DNA from: Cynocephalus volans
Lineage: Eukaryota; Chordata; Mammalia; Dermoptera; Cynocephalidae
DNA length: 64,000 bases
Reading direction: 5' to 3'
Assembly (NCBI RefSeq): GCF_027409185.1
Contig: NC_084463.1
Coordinates: 116,722,133 to 116,786,132, forward strand
The position numbers and the translations under genes were made by a program. Shown here piece after piece: positions 17,600-31,084 of this stretch. Below the pieces are notes generated by a model. The model worked only from the letters and a program-made list of their open reading frames with translations, had not been told where the DNA came from and ran no database searches. The stretch's first letter is position 1, and the number at the start of each line of letters is the position of its first letter.

Positions 17600-17830
17600 A
17601 GTGGCACCAAACACTGAACTTATACTCCCTGCCTTCCTTCCTTTCCTCAGAAGGTCTCAGTGAGATTGAGCTCAAGTTTCCCACCACAGTGACCAACTTG
17701 AGAAGGCACCTTTCTATTGGTTTTCCCTCCTTTCTTTCCTGCTTCTGTTCCCTAGGACATTTCTCAAATAAACTATCTGCCTGCAAGCCCTTGCCTCAGG
17801 CTTTGTTTTCTGGGGGTAACTCAGGCTAAG
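17600..17830 (+). repeat. LTR-like remnant, family not named
   Basis: It ends with caaataaactatctgcctgc, then aagcccttgcctcaggcttt and gttttctgggggtaac, the style of an LTR polyadenylation region. No internal retroviral sequence is present. The left boundary is uncertain. Confidence 0.4.
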
Positions 17831-17879
17831 ATAGGCTTATACCCAGAATCTCTAAGAATTACTAAGAAAGAGATACACA

Positions 17880-18055
17880 ACCCAATAGAACAATGGCAAG
17901 AGACATGACAGGTGCTTTACAAAAAAAGAAACCAAATGTTCAACGAACATTTAAAAAGGTGCTCGAAATCATTAACAATCAAGAAGATGCTAATCAAACT
18001 TTATACTCATCAAAAGGGCTAAAATGTTAAAAAAAGAAAAACTAACAAAAATGTT
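17880..18055 (+). repeat. old L1 ORF2 C-terminal fragment
   Basis: Phrases such as atggcaagagacatgacagg, aaaaaggtgctcgaaatcat and caaaagggctaaaatg match the L1 ORF2 3' end. It is interrupted by the repeat at 18056-18597 and resumes after it. Confidence 0.55.
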
Positions 18056-18597
18056 TGGTGAGTATATTAATTATCTACTGCAGTGTAACAAATTACCCCA
18101 AAACTTAATGGCTTAAAACAACATACATTTCTTATCTCACAGTTTCCATAGAACAGGAATCTGGGATTAGTGGGGTGTCCCTGGCTCACGGTCTCTCACG
18201 AGGCTATAACCAAGGTGTGAGCTAGGGCTGTAATCACTCAAGATTTGACTGGGAGGCATGACTTGCAAGCTCACTCGCTTAGTTGTTGCAGGTCTCAGGT
18301 CCTCACTGGCTGAGAGTTGCAGGTGTCAGTCCTGACCAGGTAGGCCCTTCCTAGGGTAGTTCATAACATGGCTGTGCTCACAGTAAGCAAATGAGAAAGC
18401 TGGGGAGGGTGCCCAAGATAAAAAGCCATAGTCTTTTTGTGACCTTGTCTTGGAAGTGACATCTCATTTTCTTCTGTCATATTCTATTGAGTAGAAGCAA
18501 GTTACTAGCTCCAGCCCACACTTAAGGAGAGGGGATTACATGCGGTGTGAACACCAAGAAGGGAGACTCATTGGGCCATCTCAGAGGCTGCCTATTA
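18056..18597 (+). repeat. medium-reiterated repeat, family not recognised
   Basis: It begins attaattatctactgcagtg, then aacaaattaccccaaaactt and aatggcttaaaacaacatac, and ends with gaggctgcctattaca. I know this as a common mammalian repeat style but cannot name it. It splits an old L1 fragment. Confidence 0.45.
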
Positions 18598-19290
18598 CAG
18601 TGAGGATGGGGAGCAACTCATATATTGATGGTGCAAACATAAATTAGTGCTATTATTTTGGAAAGCAGTTTGGCATTTCCTACCTAAGTTTGAGCTATGA
18701 CCTCGCAACTCTGCACCTAGGTATGTACCAAAAGAAATGAGCATGCTTGCACAAAGAGCCATGCATAAAAATGTGCATAGCAGCATTATTTGTCATAGCT
18801 CCAAACCGGAAACGCCCAAATGTCCTTCAACAGTACAATAAATAATTATTGAATATTCATACACCAGAATACTAGACAGTAGCAAAAATTAGTGAAACAT
18901 AGCTACCTGCAACATGGATGAATATCATAAACATGATCTCTAATGAAAAGAAAAGAAGCTGTACACAAGGAATACATTCTTTATTATTCCATTTGTATCC
19001 ATTTCAGAAGACAAAACAAACTAAGCTTATAGCATTTGGTGATGGCTGCTCAGATAGTAAAACTATGTAAAGAAAAACAAGTAAGTAGTTTCCACAAAAG
19101 TCAGGAGAGTGGTTCTCCTCTGTGGAAGTGGGAGGGCCTACTTAGTGGGAAGGGGTGGGAGCAGGCTGCCAGCCTCCTGGCAAATTTCTATCTGACTGAA
19201 GTGTGGTTACAAATGTGTTTGCTTTCATTCACTCACTGAGCCGTACATTGTTATTTTATATACCTTCTATATGCTTGTTAACCTTTTGCC
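18598..19290 (+). repeat. old L1 3' region
   Basis: It continues the L1 from 18055: ttggaaagcagtttggcatt, atgtgcatagcagcattatt, caacatggatgaatatcata and a 3' UTR-like end. It is old and shows no coding potential. Confidence 0.55.
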
Positions 19291-20309
19291 ATAAAGGTTT
19301 CTCAAAATGACACACAGACTTGCATCCTATTATCCAGCCAAGAACAAAAGGGGGCTGAGCCAAGTGCACATCTGTCCTCAGGCTACTTCAGGTGGGAAAC
19401 ACAGGGCATAGTCCTGTCTGCCTCACCCCTGACCATGCCGGGCACTGGAAGGAAAGTAAGGCAACAGAACTGTATGTAAACCCTGCCATTTCCAACAGGG
19501 TTTGGCCTAGAGAGGGCAGAAGCCTCTCTTCCTGTGAGGAAGTCATGGCAGGAGGCAGGGAGTATGAGGGGGAAGAGGGGGCTGAGGGGCCTGGGATCAG
19601 AAGTCAGGGACATGGAGCCCTTTGGGAGCAGTCACTGGAGCTCAGCTCTCAGAGATAACCTGCCTGCCCCTTGTGGTTTTAGTGAGAAGACACGAAAACC
19701 CTCTCTAACCACCCTCCCCCACCCCCAAACTTCAATGAAAAGGTCAAGGGAATTTTCCTCTCCTTTAAATGGAACGAATCTTTCTCAGGCCCAGAAAGAA
19801 TTATTTATCAGGTGTTCACCACACTCCACGTGCCTTTACAGGGCCCAGCCGTGCTCTGAGGCACAACAGACAACTTTCTTCCTGAAAGCTCAGTTTATAG
19901 GCCAACTTCAAAGCACAGGTCTTCAGAGCAGGGCACCAGGCTCCAGTTTTGGGATTGACATCAAAGGGACGTGCACAGGCTGATCTGATGTTGGGTGAAC
20001 AGCTGTAGGGCTGCAGGAGGAGGCCTCCAAGGACCTGCCTGTCCTCAGCACCTAGAGAACCCAGGGAGACAGCTGGGCCTGGCCTGGCCTGGCAAACCCA
20101 AACTTCAAAAGCCCTGGGCCATTGCTTTACTGCAGTTGACTGTCTGAAATGGTGGACAGAGGGTAGAGGGCAGAAGATAGGGGTAGGGGGATAGCAGATG
20201 ATCCCAAACCTGTTTATCCTGCTCAGTTAGGGAAAAGAGACAGGGTTTAAATGTGGAAGAACCGCTTCAAGCCCTGCTGTCCACAGTAAGGATTGCACAT
20301 GAGGGCAAA

Positions 20310-20520
20310 ACCAGCACGGTGAACATTTATTGAGTGCTCCTAAGCCAGGGACTGTGTGTGAGGATTATCTCATCTAGTCCTCACAGTGACCCAGGTGAGG
20401 TAGATACTATCATTCCCATTTATCAGATGAGGAAATTGAAGCTGAGGGAGGTCAAGTGGCTTGTCCACGGTCACAGAGTCAATAAAAGTGGATTTGAATT
20501 CTGTAGTCTTTGCTCTTACC
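20310..20520 (-). repeat. MIR SINE
   Basis: Reverse-complement MIR: ttattgagtgctcctaagcc, then ctcatctagtcctcacag and agatgaggaaattgaagctg with ggtcacagagtc. Confidence 0.65.
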
Positions 20521-20654
20521 TACTACACAAAAGAATCTTAAAAATAGAGAATTAGGGATGACATCTGGGGCTATAGCATAAAACACATACCAGGGCAGAG
20601 CACTGATAGGCAAAGCTCTCTGGAAAAGAGGGGATCCCTGGCCAACAGGCCCTG

Positions 20655-20880
20655 ACTTCATTCATTCATTTATTGATCCATGGAACAAATTCTATCTTAG
20701 CACCTTCTTTGTGGACTGCATTGTTCTGGTCACCAGGGATAATATAGTAAACAAGACAATGCCCTTGCTCTTATGAAGCTTATGTTTTTGTAAGGGAAAC
20801 AGGCAATAAACAAGTACACAAGTAAATAAGTTAAAGAGTAAGAGTGTGATACATGTTAAATGACTATAACTTAAATGCTG
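20655..20880 (-). repeat. L2 LINE 3' end
   Basis: It begins ttcattcattcatttattg, then agtaaacaagacaatgccct, atgaagcttatg and aacaggcaataaacaagtac, a reverse L2 3' end. It sits between two MIRs. Confidence 0.65.
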
Positions 20881-20904
20881 GTGAACAATAACTAGTACGT
20901 ATAT

Positions 20905-21155
20905 TTTTTTCTAGTGCATGCTGTGGGGCTGGGGACCATTCTTACTATTTTCTATGTACTAACTCATTTAACACTCACAGCAGCTCTATTGAGGTAGGTG
21001 CAAATATAATCCATATTTTACAGATGAGGAAATCGAGGCATGGAGAGGTGAAGTAACTTGCCCAAGGTCACAGGGCTGGCAAACCAGGATTTGATTCCAG
21101 GCAGCCTGTCTCTAGAGCCTATGCCTATAACTTCTGCACTAAACTACCTCCTTTC
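20905..21155 (-). repeat. MIR SINE
   Basis: It contains aactcatttaacactcacag, tattttacagatgaggaaat and gtaacttgcccaaggtcaca, then agggctggcaaaccaggatt: a long reverse MIR. Confidence 0.7.
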
Positions 21156-21159
21156 CATG

Positions 21160-23270
21160 CTATCAACCTACTGATGAGGGACTGGTCAGTCATGGTCACA
21201 CAGAAAGGGGTCACCTGAAGGGCAGTGCCATCTTATTCTGTCCCAAGAGAGAAAGCCCAGGTCCAGAAACTTGGTCACTATGTCTGTGGGATGGAGGACT
21301 CCTGCAGTGGAGATGGTACCACGGGAGAGAATATCTCAATGACACCAGGACTCTCCAAGACTGCCCTGGCCCCGACACTGTCAGGGAACCTTCCAAGACT
21401 TGGCCACCCAGGTGGGGCAGGGGGTGCGGTGTGCAGTGAACACCAGTAGCTAGACTGTCTGGCAGCTGGGTTCTCACCCAATTTTCTCTATCTGTATCCC
21501 AAACCCAGTGTGACCCTAGCCCTGAGAGACAGCCCCACTGTTGGTGTTGACAAACCTGGTTTCTGAACCCCAACGCCGGGGACCTATGGCTGGGTCAAGT
21601 GTGCAAAAGTAACACCTCTTGGTGGAATTCCCAGGCAATGCTCGCTGTCAAATCAGCCACAGCGGCACCTCCGATCACTGAGCACCAACTGCACACTAGG
21701 CACCGTGTTAGGCACTTTCCCATAGGTTTCTCCTCAGGCTGTCTGTGTCCTCATCGTTTTCACCAGAGGTGATTCTATTTTGAAGAACCTGGAATCCAGG
21801 TCCACAGGACTGTCCTCCCTTTTCCCCATCAAAATCTTCCTAGAAGTCTCCAGGAAGCACTTCTCTTTTCTTCTTCCCAAAGAAAAGCAACCAATAGAGT
21901 GGCTAAAAGCTCTCTGGAGTCAGACAGATAGAAGCTTAAATTTTGGCTCAGTAGCTCACTAGTTATGGGACCATCATGCCTCAGTTTTCTCATCTATAAT
22001 ATGGGGATAATAATACCTATAGCCTGGGTAGTCTAAATTATACTGCAGTAGAAAATAAACCCTAAAATCTCAGGCATGAATATATCAAAGTTTATTTCTC
22101 ACTCATGCAGTTAGCCGTAGGCCTTGAGACCTCTCCCAAGCAGTTCCCTTCCACAGGGGAGAGTTGGGACCAGTTGGCTTGCATCTTGTGGTTCTGCCAG
22201 TTGGAAAAGGTGGCTTCCGGGTGGCCACTGCAGGAAAAGAGAAAGCTTGAGAGAGTGCACTGGCTTTTAAATGCTTCAACCCAGAAGTGACACGTATCAC
22301 TGCCACTTACTTACAGCCCACTGACCAGAGCTGCACACATGGCCTTGTCTGAATCTAAAGGGGCCAGATAATGAGGAGGAGTACATTGCTATTCATGAGT
22401 AGTAATTGTGTCTGCCACAGAGTATAACGCAACCTGTCTTATACATAATAAGCACTTAATAGATGGAACCAGCACTATTATTAACCATAATAATAATGAT
22501 GATCTGGTAGACTATTCTGACCTGTTGTTAGTGGGGCTTGCAGTGTGACCTAGATTCATCAGTGGTAGGGGGGGCAAGTTTCAGGAAGGGGGAAGAGATG
22601 TTGGAGTATAATCATGACTGTATATCTCCCACCCAGGGCTAAGCTCATTGCATCCATCATATGCTCACATTTACTCACTGCACAGCTCACCACAGGCTCA
22701 CTGGGAGCCCTCTCTAGGTCTCTGCATGTTGCCTCAGGGTCAGCTGTCCTGTAATAGTGAGAAATAGGGAAGTGGGAGGCAGAGGAAACACTATAGCCCA
22801 ACTACTTACTCCAATCTCACCTTCCCTGAGCTGTCAGCAAGCCTTTGGGATAAGCTGAGCGCTGAGAAAAAGGCAGCCCTCAAGGAGCCCCAGGCTGGCA
22901 AGAGAGATAGGTTTCTGGGGGGAGACACTGCACTGTAGAAGCTCTCTGGTTGGTAAGGCTCATGGAAACCATCCCATTTTGTGATTCCTGTGCTCCAAGC
23001 AATTGCCAGTTCTTGAGGAGACTGTCTCCCTTTGGCCAAAATTAGTTTAGGCCAGAGACCTTAAGTTACAAGTTTGACTCCACTGGTGGTACCTGCTGAT
23101 GCCCAGGCCCTACTGGAATCAGGTAGGAAGCCAGACCAGCAGATGTTAGCATATGCAGAGCCAGCCTCTTCCAAGCTTCATGAGTATCCAATCACCTAGG
23201 GCCCGGCTCACCAGGCAGGTATTTCCTTTTTCTCTTGTGGGGAGGGGGAGTGTGACCATAAGAGCATGAA
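21160..23270. other. intergenic, no gene seen
   Basis: Unique or decayed sequence with moderate GC. Open frames up to 120 codons on both strands lack recognisable motifs. Around 22020-22400 there is a possible old repeat (aaaccctaaaatctcaggca) that I cannot classify. No promoter or CpG island is evident. Confidence 0.5.
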
Positions 23271-23274
23271 GAAG

Positions 23275-23755
23275 GGGTCTTGTGGAGCTAGTCTCCAAAG
23301 ATGGCCACCTTTAATCCCTTCCTGTCCTGTATGTGCATGCCACTCTACCCATCAAGGGGTAGAGTTATTTCCCTCTCTTTTGATTTGGCTGGCCTTGTGC
23401 CTTGACTTGGTCAAGAGACTGCAGAAGATGTGACCATACCAATTCCAGATCTAGCCTTTAAAAGGCCTGGTAGCTTTGCTTTCCCAGGAAGCCAGCTCAG
23501 GTAAAAAGTCCAACTCCCCTAAGGCCTTCACGTTACATGAAAGACCAAGGAGCCACACAGAGAAGCCATGTAGAGAGACAAGAGATGCCCAGCCAGCTCC
23601 CAGCTGGGACATGTGGGTGAAGAAACTGCCTTGGAGCAGAAGATTTGCCTGGCTGAGCCCAGCCGATTGCAGAATCATGAGAAGCAATAAATTGTTGTGG
23701 TTTTAAGCCACTAAGTTTTGGGACAATTTATTACACAGCAATAGGTAACTGGAAG
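23275..23755 (+). repeat. LTR, ERVL-MaLR type (MLT1-like)
   Basis: It ends with aagcaataaattgttgtggt, ttaagccactaagttttggg and acagcaataggtaactgga, typical of a MaLR-class LTR with an AATAAA. The 5' part has ctccaaagatggccacctt. It is a solitary LTR with no internal genes. Confidence 0.55.
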
Positions 23756-26700
23756 AGGGCCTGTGCATCACTGACGGAGGAGGTGGAGGGGTTGTGGAGA
23801 ACGTATCTGAGCACTGTGGAGAGAGGAGCTGAGCAGAAGCTGAAGAGGAGCTGAGTGAACAAGAGCACAGCAGCCCTGCTTTGGGGCCCGAGAGACATAA
23901 ACTTAGGGAGCAAAACTTCTCCCATTTTTGTGTAGACTACAGCCTGGGTTTGGCCAGGGAGAACTTTATGGAGAGGGACATTTACCAGGCACTTCAAGGG
24001 TTTGCAGCTTGGGGAGGGAGCCACAGACTAGGTCGGGCAGTGGTGGAGGCACATGGAGTGGCTTCCTGGCCAGCAGACATCAAGCAGCTGCAAGTGGAAC
24101 AACTCAAACTTGAGAGGACTGTGGTGAGCTCGTGGGAGGTAGGTCTGGGGACTCCTGGGGACAACCAGGACTGGTGGGGGACCCCCATGGTGAGCAGAAG
24201 TGGGAAGAGGCCATGAAATTTGAGCTGTTACTGTCATTGGGACCTCATTTGTGCCCACTGGCTAGTGTGGCCCCAAGAAACACAGGTAACAACACGAAGG
24301 CCTGAAAGTGATAGCCAAGAAAACAAGTTTCATAGCATTTGTGGAACACCCCCGGGGGCTCCCAGAACAATGTAGGAAGACCCTAAAAGGGTTGGTGTTC
24401 CCACATTGTGGGCAGAGATGGACCCAGAGAACTACCATTTCTTAATGTGATTCTGACTCTATTATGACCCTCACTGTCTTCTAGGCTGGAAATTTGGCAA
24501 AGACACTGAAAGGGTTTTGCTGAGATGTCCAAGCCCCGGTTCTTTCAGCATAGGACCTGATTTTCTAGCTCTATCCAGAGCCAATTCCACCTCTGAACCT
24601 GAATTCTGATTCTAGGAAGGAGGGGCTTTCTAGAGCCAAAAGGCCTCCAGAAGCAAACAGAGATTCGGACCAACACTGAACCAGGAACTCGGTCCAAAGG
24701 AGCTTGCACCTGCTGTGGGCCACAAGAGTGCCTATGTGAGGGGAGAACAAGACTGTATAGCTCCAGGGCCCTGGACCAGGATGGCAAAAGGGACCACTGC
24801 ATGGTCCACACACTTGGCAAAATATCCAAAGAGAACAAATCTGTTGAGGACTGAGATGCAGCTCGGGGCATCCAACAGCCAGAGAACAGGGGCAAGGTGG
24901 GAGTGTGTGTAACTGTGGGACAGTTATGGCAGTGTCCTGACTCTGTGACCTCAGCCAGGGGACTTTGCCTCCTTCATTCACATGTGAGAGGCTGTGAGCA
25001 GCAAGGAGGCCCTCAGTCATGAGGACCAGACCCTCTCCCATCGCAAGGCGCCCCAGTGAGTATTGCCTGATCTCCATGTAAAAGCCTTCAAGAAGCTCAG
25101 CTGTGAGGCCTCTTCCCTCTTGCTAAGCTCTCCCCAGTATGCTCAGAGAAGTCCAATTTGGGTCTGTACGCGCTGCTCTAAAGCAGGAGTCAGCCCCTCT
25201 CCCCAAAGGCTGGCTCTTCCCGAGCTGGTCCACACTCTCCAGCCATGGCCTGCGCCCTCCCGTACGCAGGCCTGACCACCCCAGCCTCGGCCTGCTCCAG
25301 CCTCATCTGCATTTAACACCCCTTGTTGGGCTGTGGCAGAGAATACTCAGACTCATATTAAAAATGCCCTTTAAAATTCAAAAGCTTTGAACTAAAGAAA
25401 TACCTCAAGAAGTTTTCATGGAAAGTTCAGCCCTGCTGGTTCAATTCACTACACTCAGATGCACCTTTTCAAATAATAGGGAAAAAATGTAACAGGGTCA
25501 GACCCAATCAATACACTTGTTCAAACAGAATTGCAGGGACTGTGATGTGCACACATTTTGTACTCTGCCTTTGTACCCTGCCACTCGCTCTGAAGAAAGG
25601 TTTCTTTGCTAGGAGAGCAATGAAAGTGGTAGCCTTTTGAGTGGAGGCAGCAAAGCAATGGCAGGTTTACCAGGACGGGAGGGGCTGCCATTTCTCACGT
25701 CTTCCCCAGCCTGGTCTCTTTGTTCTTTTCATACGGCGCGCAAGCCACGTGGGCAAAGTCCCTCGCGCACCCCAGTGTCTGATGCTGAGTGGGAAGCAGA
25801 ATGCTCTCAGCATTTGCCTGCCATGTCTCAGAAACGTGATTTGTGGATTAGACAAATAATTTGCTGCTTCTCTCCCACCCTTGGTGAGAACACAAAAGGC
25901 CTTACCATGGAGCACTGTGCTGCAGGGGTGGTCCGCATCCACAGCCCTTACCCACACCCCTTCCTTCCCTCGCTGACCGAGAAAACCTTCAGGCCCCTGG
26001 AGGATGACTGTGGGCAGATAGAAGATTCCGTAGCCTTGGCTGCAACCTAAAACAGCTGGGAAAATTCTGGAGAACCCTGTTAACCTGAAGGCGGTGTTAG
26101 AGGGAGGGGAAGGGGCCAGCTGCAGTTTACACTCTCACAGCCAGATCCCAAGGCAGGCAGAAAAGTGGATGGGGAGAAAACAAAATGCTAGTTTTCAGCC
26201 TCTGTTAGTCTGGACACATCTACTTCCTGTGTACTCAAACCGTACGTACAACCGTAATCGTTTAATGACGTGCTGAACATGCTCAGAATCTTGGCAGCTC
26301 AGGAGGTCAAGTGGGGATTTGGAAAATACTTTATTCCCAACCCGTTTTATACTAGATCCTAAAATGTTCTTGCTGGTTCTTGCTATAATTGGACAGACAC
26401 CCTGGGCTCAACCAGGCCTGGGTTAAGGTTAGAACCGAGACGTGGATATCAGCAAATGGGTGCAGGAGAAGCACATCTGCATCGCCTTTGTCACCTGCAA
26501 GCCCTCTGTTTAAAACCCTGCTCAGACCCTGGCGTCTCCTGTAAGGAAGTGAAGTTGGAATCGCTGGGCCACATGGATTGTCCCTGGTTAGCCAGCACTT
26601 TCACAAATGGCCCCATCTTACCTTAGGTGATGAGGTCCCCTCCAAGGGGCTGGGAAGGGGACTGTGCCACGCTGCCCACTTGCACAGGGGAGCTAGAGTG

Positions 26701-27750
26701 GCCTTTTCTGAACCACGCATGTTCTCCACTGAATGAACTGAAGGCCTGTCACACACTGTAGATTGAAATTTGGGCCACAATGGTTATAGAACAGGCAATT
26801 CTCCCTGATTGAACACTCTGGAAAGAGCAGCTAATAAGATAGTTGCCATGTTCCAACTTACACAGGATTGTATGTATGAAACAAACAGAGACCAACAGTA
26901 AGAAAACCAGACATGTTTTCACTGAGATGATGTCTACAGATGGCCACCCTGTGGGGTGGGTATTGCCTACTACGGCTTTTGTTGGGGCAGGGGTGGGCGG
27001 TTTGCTCTCAGTTATGGAACATCCCTCCCCTCTTTCATCTGATATGAAGACATCTCCAAGGAATGCTTAAAACCAGAGTATTTTTTATTTTGAAATTCAA
27101 AAAGAAATCAGTAGCTAAAAAAGCAGCAGTATCCCCTGTTCAGAATGCTTTGGAGTCTACTTTACCCAGTTTAAATTGTTGGAAACTCACTCCAAACCTC
27201 AGATGCTCTTCTTGGCAGCAGAGAAAAACTGCCATAACAACAAACTTGGAAATATACACATCCCTAAATCAAACTGGCCTCTTGCCTTCTGTTTTAAGCA
27301 TACATCACAAGTCAAAATGAATTAAATGTGAATCCAGTTTGCAATGGTCCGTCACTAACCCACTTTACTGAAATGAGCAGAGGCATATGGGCTGGAAGGG
27401 TGCCGGTAGCATTCCCTGTACTATCTTGGACTGGATTACGTCTGTCTGTCAAACCAACCCCACATGGGAGCCCACAGCCTGGCAGCACCTCAACTCGGGT
27501 GGGGTGGGGGGCCACCTTGAGCAGCTGCAGAAACCCAGCCAAGAGCCCAGAAGCACAGGCCTCCAAAGTCAATCAAGCATCAAAGAACTGTCATCAGGGT
27601 AAACTTTTCATAGGTCAACAGAGCAGGGTCAAGAGCTGACAGTGGGGATTTTCCAAAGAAATGGAAAAAAATGAACATGGGCCACTCACAAGAGAATTCA
27701 ACCAGCAATAAACAGGAAACATATCAGGTTAATATTTTAATCTGTACAAC
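23756..27750. other. intergenic, no gene seen
   Basis: Downstream flank of PLEKHA7. The longest frame (24571-25077, minus) shows no conserved motif. The sequence shows no repeats that I can name confidently apart from low-complexity patches. Confidence 0.5.
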
Positions 27751-27782
27751 ACTTTTTTTTTTTTTTTGCAAACCCTTACGCT

Positions 27783-27788
27783 TTTATT
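27783..27788 (-). promoter_or_regulatory. PLEKHA7: candidate PLEKHA7 polyadenylation signal
   Basis: AATAAA on the minus strand is followed by an A-rich tract, which is suitable for cleavage near 27765. It is the most distal good signal before the intergenic region. Confidence 0.45.
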
Positions 27789-30009
27789 TAAATTAACTTT
27801 TTCTTGCAAAATATTCATTTCATCTTTCCAACAAAATCTTATAAAGGCAAAAATAAAATTTTATTTTGGCAAATATCATGAAGTCGATACTGGCAGCATA
27901 TGGAGTTAGTTAAAAATAGACGGCAACTTCTAAATATATTCAAGATTCTTTTTTTTATGAGCATAGTCAAAGGCAAATTCCAAAGTATGACTTCACCCGA
28001 TTGAGGTTTTTTTCCTTTTTTTTTTTAAACTATCATTTTCTTTATGCAGAACATCATGAGAACATGACTTAAATAAAGGGCCACAAACACTGCACCTGGC
28101 TTGGTAGCCCCCTTCTCATTTGAGGCTGGAAGTCAAGTCAAAGTCCTGCCATCATGGCCCTGCTGGCAGAAGCAATCAGGGACACCGAGGGCATACTGCC
28201 TGCCCTACCGCCACCTGACCCCAGTCCTGGGGACGCTAACCTAGGGCTCTCCAGCACAGGCTGGTTGGAGAAAAGGCATTCAGTCTGGGATTTTTAGGTA
28301 GATGCCACGCAGTGTGAAATTTATTGCTATAATACAACAACAGTTGCTTCTCACCTTTTCTGTACCTCAAAGTATATTTCATTAAATTAAAGCAAACTGC
28401 TTTTTTTTTTTTTTCTGAGTAGAGCCCTTTGCTGAGGGAACCTTGTGGGCAGGTTGTGGAGCTCAAAACTCTTTAAAACACTGTTTCCCCTAAACTGAAC
28501 CCAAGGGACAAGACACAGACTGGGGCTCCATGTGCCATCCTGGTGTAGTTTCACAAAGAGCCGGTCATCAGGTCAGGTCAGGGACAGCTGATCTCTGCTG
28601 CCTAGGGCCCCTCTTCTCCTGGACAGCATGCCAATGAGTCTACTGCTGGAATCCACTGGAAGCACACTCTCAAGTCCAACTTTCACTTGAGCTCATTGGA
28701 AATTGGCCTGGCCTAGGCTTGCCCTTCTCCCCCACACACCACCACCGAGACAGTACCTGAATCTGTAAGTGCAGCTACAAAATCCTGCATCCTCACCTTT
28801 CCAGCCGCTCAGCCCTTGAGGTGATTATAAAATATATTCTGGTTCTAAAATAGTGTCAGTCTTTTACGTGTGTATCAAAAGTGCCCTTGTCACATGTAAA
28901 AAGGCATCTGAACTAAAGCAAGTGGGTGTGTGTTAGGACCTAGCCCTATAGGGAGCGCCCACCAGTTGGTGGGCTGCCCCTTTCTCCAGCCAGACCTCTG
29001 CTTAGCTGGAAGCAGTGTCCTTGGTGGCAGAAAGGTCAATTTCCTCGCAGGAGGCTGGTTCCACTGGGCCGCTGTCTCCAGGCTTGTCCTCTGCACATTG
29101 GGTCACGGGTCAGTCACTGCCTGGGCTGGCAAAAAGCACAGGAGACAGTGAGAAGCTGGCAGGACCCCTGCTCGTATCGAGACAGTGGGCAGTGGGTATG
29201 TCTGTGCACACACAAGACAGGGAATGGCAGACAGGCTGACAGACAGAGCAGCAGAGCAGGGGGCTTGAGCAATGTGGTCGCTGCTGGGGGACCCTCAGCT
29301 TCTAGAACTCACAGCACTCAGCCCCACCCTCCTGCCACCCCCACTTCACTTCCAGGAAGTGCACCAGACACATGTAGGTCCCTATATTGGGCCCCTGCTC
29401 TGACAGGGCAAAAAGCCTGAGCAAGGACTCTAGGGTCTTGTCCAGCCCTTCCCTTCTTTCTCTGAATGACTTTGGGTAACTCTCTCAGCCTCCATGGGCC
29501 TTGTTTTAATCTAGAATGGAGTGATCAAACCCACCTCCTAATGAAGATGCTGTGAGGCAGGAGGAGTGTAGGTGTGCTCTCAAATAGCACTAAAGGCCTA
29601 TCTCACAGCAATGGGGGCACCAAAACCCAGGAGCAACAGAGCTTCTCTCCTGACTCTCTGGGTCTGAGCTCAGACTTCTAGGAGAAAACCACACACCCTG
29701 TCATGGCCCAGGCAGGTCCGTGTAGCCTGTATGAAGGGCCTGGCTGGAGCATTTCCCTATGGCTCTTTGGTTACCAGGCCTCTGCTCCACACCTCCCAAG
29801 AGCCTTCCTCCTTCTGCCCTCAGGCTGGCTGAGGCCTGCTGACTACTCTGAGGCTGGGGGAACACCCAGGCTGGCAGACACCTGCTGAAAATCATGCCCC
29901 CCATTGTCCCCCTGCAACATAAACACTCTGTGCCCCTCATTTCACTCTCTGCTCCAAACACCTAGAGCCCCTGGGGGTGGTCCAGGCGAGTCCGTGAGTG
30001 GTGAAAGAG

Positions 30010-30215
30010 AGCAAAGGCTCTGGACTTACCCTGAGGGGTTCAAACCCTGACACTTACAAGCTGCGACTCCTGAGGCAAGTCCCTCAAGGTCTCTGAGCCT
30101 CGTTTCCTCATCTGCAAAATGGGGGGTGAATATCTTCATAGGGTTATTGTATGGATCAAAAGAGATGCTTAGCATAATGCCTGCACATAGCAGGTGATCA
30201 ACAATGTTAACCATA
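30010..30215 (+). repeat. MIR SINE
   Basis: Forward MIR: aaaggctctggacttaccct, then cctcgtttcctcatctgcaa, aatggggggtgaa and catagggttattgtatggat. Confidence 0.65.
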
Positions 30216-31084
30216 AGCACATATAAAGGAAGGAGAGGGGGAAGCCCTATAAAACAAGAGCAGGACAGGATGTCAGGGAAGGACTGCTAAGATCTCCAGC
30301 TAGCCCTCCCCTGTCCAGGGGAGGCAATGAGCTCAGAAGCAAAGGCCCAGACTGAGAACTCACTCAAGCCTGGACAAGACACCCGGCCTCCTGACTCCCA
30401 GACCAGGCAGGGCTCCTTCCCTCATCCCACACTGCCTCTCACCACTAGATGGTCACACAGGGAGGACGTAGGGGTGCTGCTGGAACATTCTGACTGACTG
30501 AGGGCCAATATCACATTGCCCTGGACTGCCCTTTCTCTCCCTTGCAAGGTGCTCCGTGACTAAAAGGGCAGTCCAGGTCCTTGCTCTGACACCAATTCTG
30601 TGTGACTTGGAGTAAGCCCCAACCCCTTAAAGGGCCTCAATTTCCTCATCTGTAAAACTGGACCTTTTCCAGTCTTACAGTTCTTCAGTTTCTTCAGCTA
30701 AATCCCTAAGAGGCCAAGATCAAATTCTTCTTTTCCAGTCTGACCTGTACTGGACAGCATCAGCAGCACTGGGGGAGGAGAGAGGGGCGGGATGGGGGGG
30801 GGACAGCCTGGCTCTAGAGATTGCAGGGAGGCAGGGGGCCTGGACCACACTGTATAACATCAGAGCACTGAGGATTGAGTCCCTAAAAGGCATCTGTTCC
30901 CCTCCTGCCTATGGGTCTAGGACGGGCCCCCCAGCAGCTGCTTTGCCAGTAGAGGGAGCATCAGCAAGGGCACCGCAGTCACATGGCAGTGGCAGGCAGG
31001 GTGAGGAGGGGCACGCTCAGCACTGGGCAAGGGGCTGTGAGCAGCGCAGGGGCACACCAGGCAAGGGCTCTTACTTGGAAGGTG

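Larger units (their letters stand above)
27765..31084 (-). other. PLEKHA7: PLEKHA7 long-isoform 3' UTR (inferred)
   Basis: This follows the stop at 31085-31087 on the minus strand and runs to a minus-strand AATAAA at 27783-27788, with a further candidate near 27869. An A15 run lies just downstream of the signal on that strand. A MIR copy lies at 30010-30215. The extent is inferred; no transcript evidence is available. Confidence 0.5.

Noticed and set aside
19534..19983. 149-codon plus-strand open frame in intergenic DNA
   Set aside because: No recognisable domain, and no promoter, polyadenylation signal or conserved pattern near it.
24571..25077. 168-codon minus-strand open frame
   Set aside because: No motif or splice context was found, and the composition looks like non-coding DNA of moderate GC. 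Overlapping frames of similar length occur on both strands.
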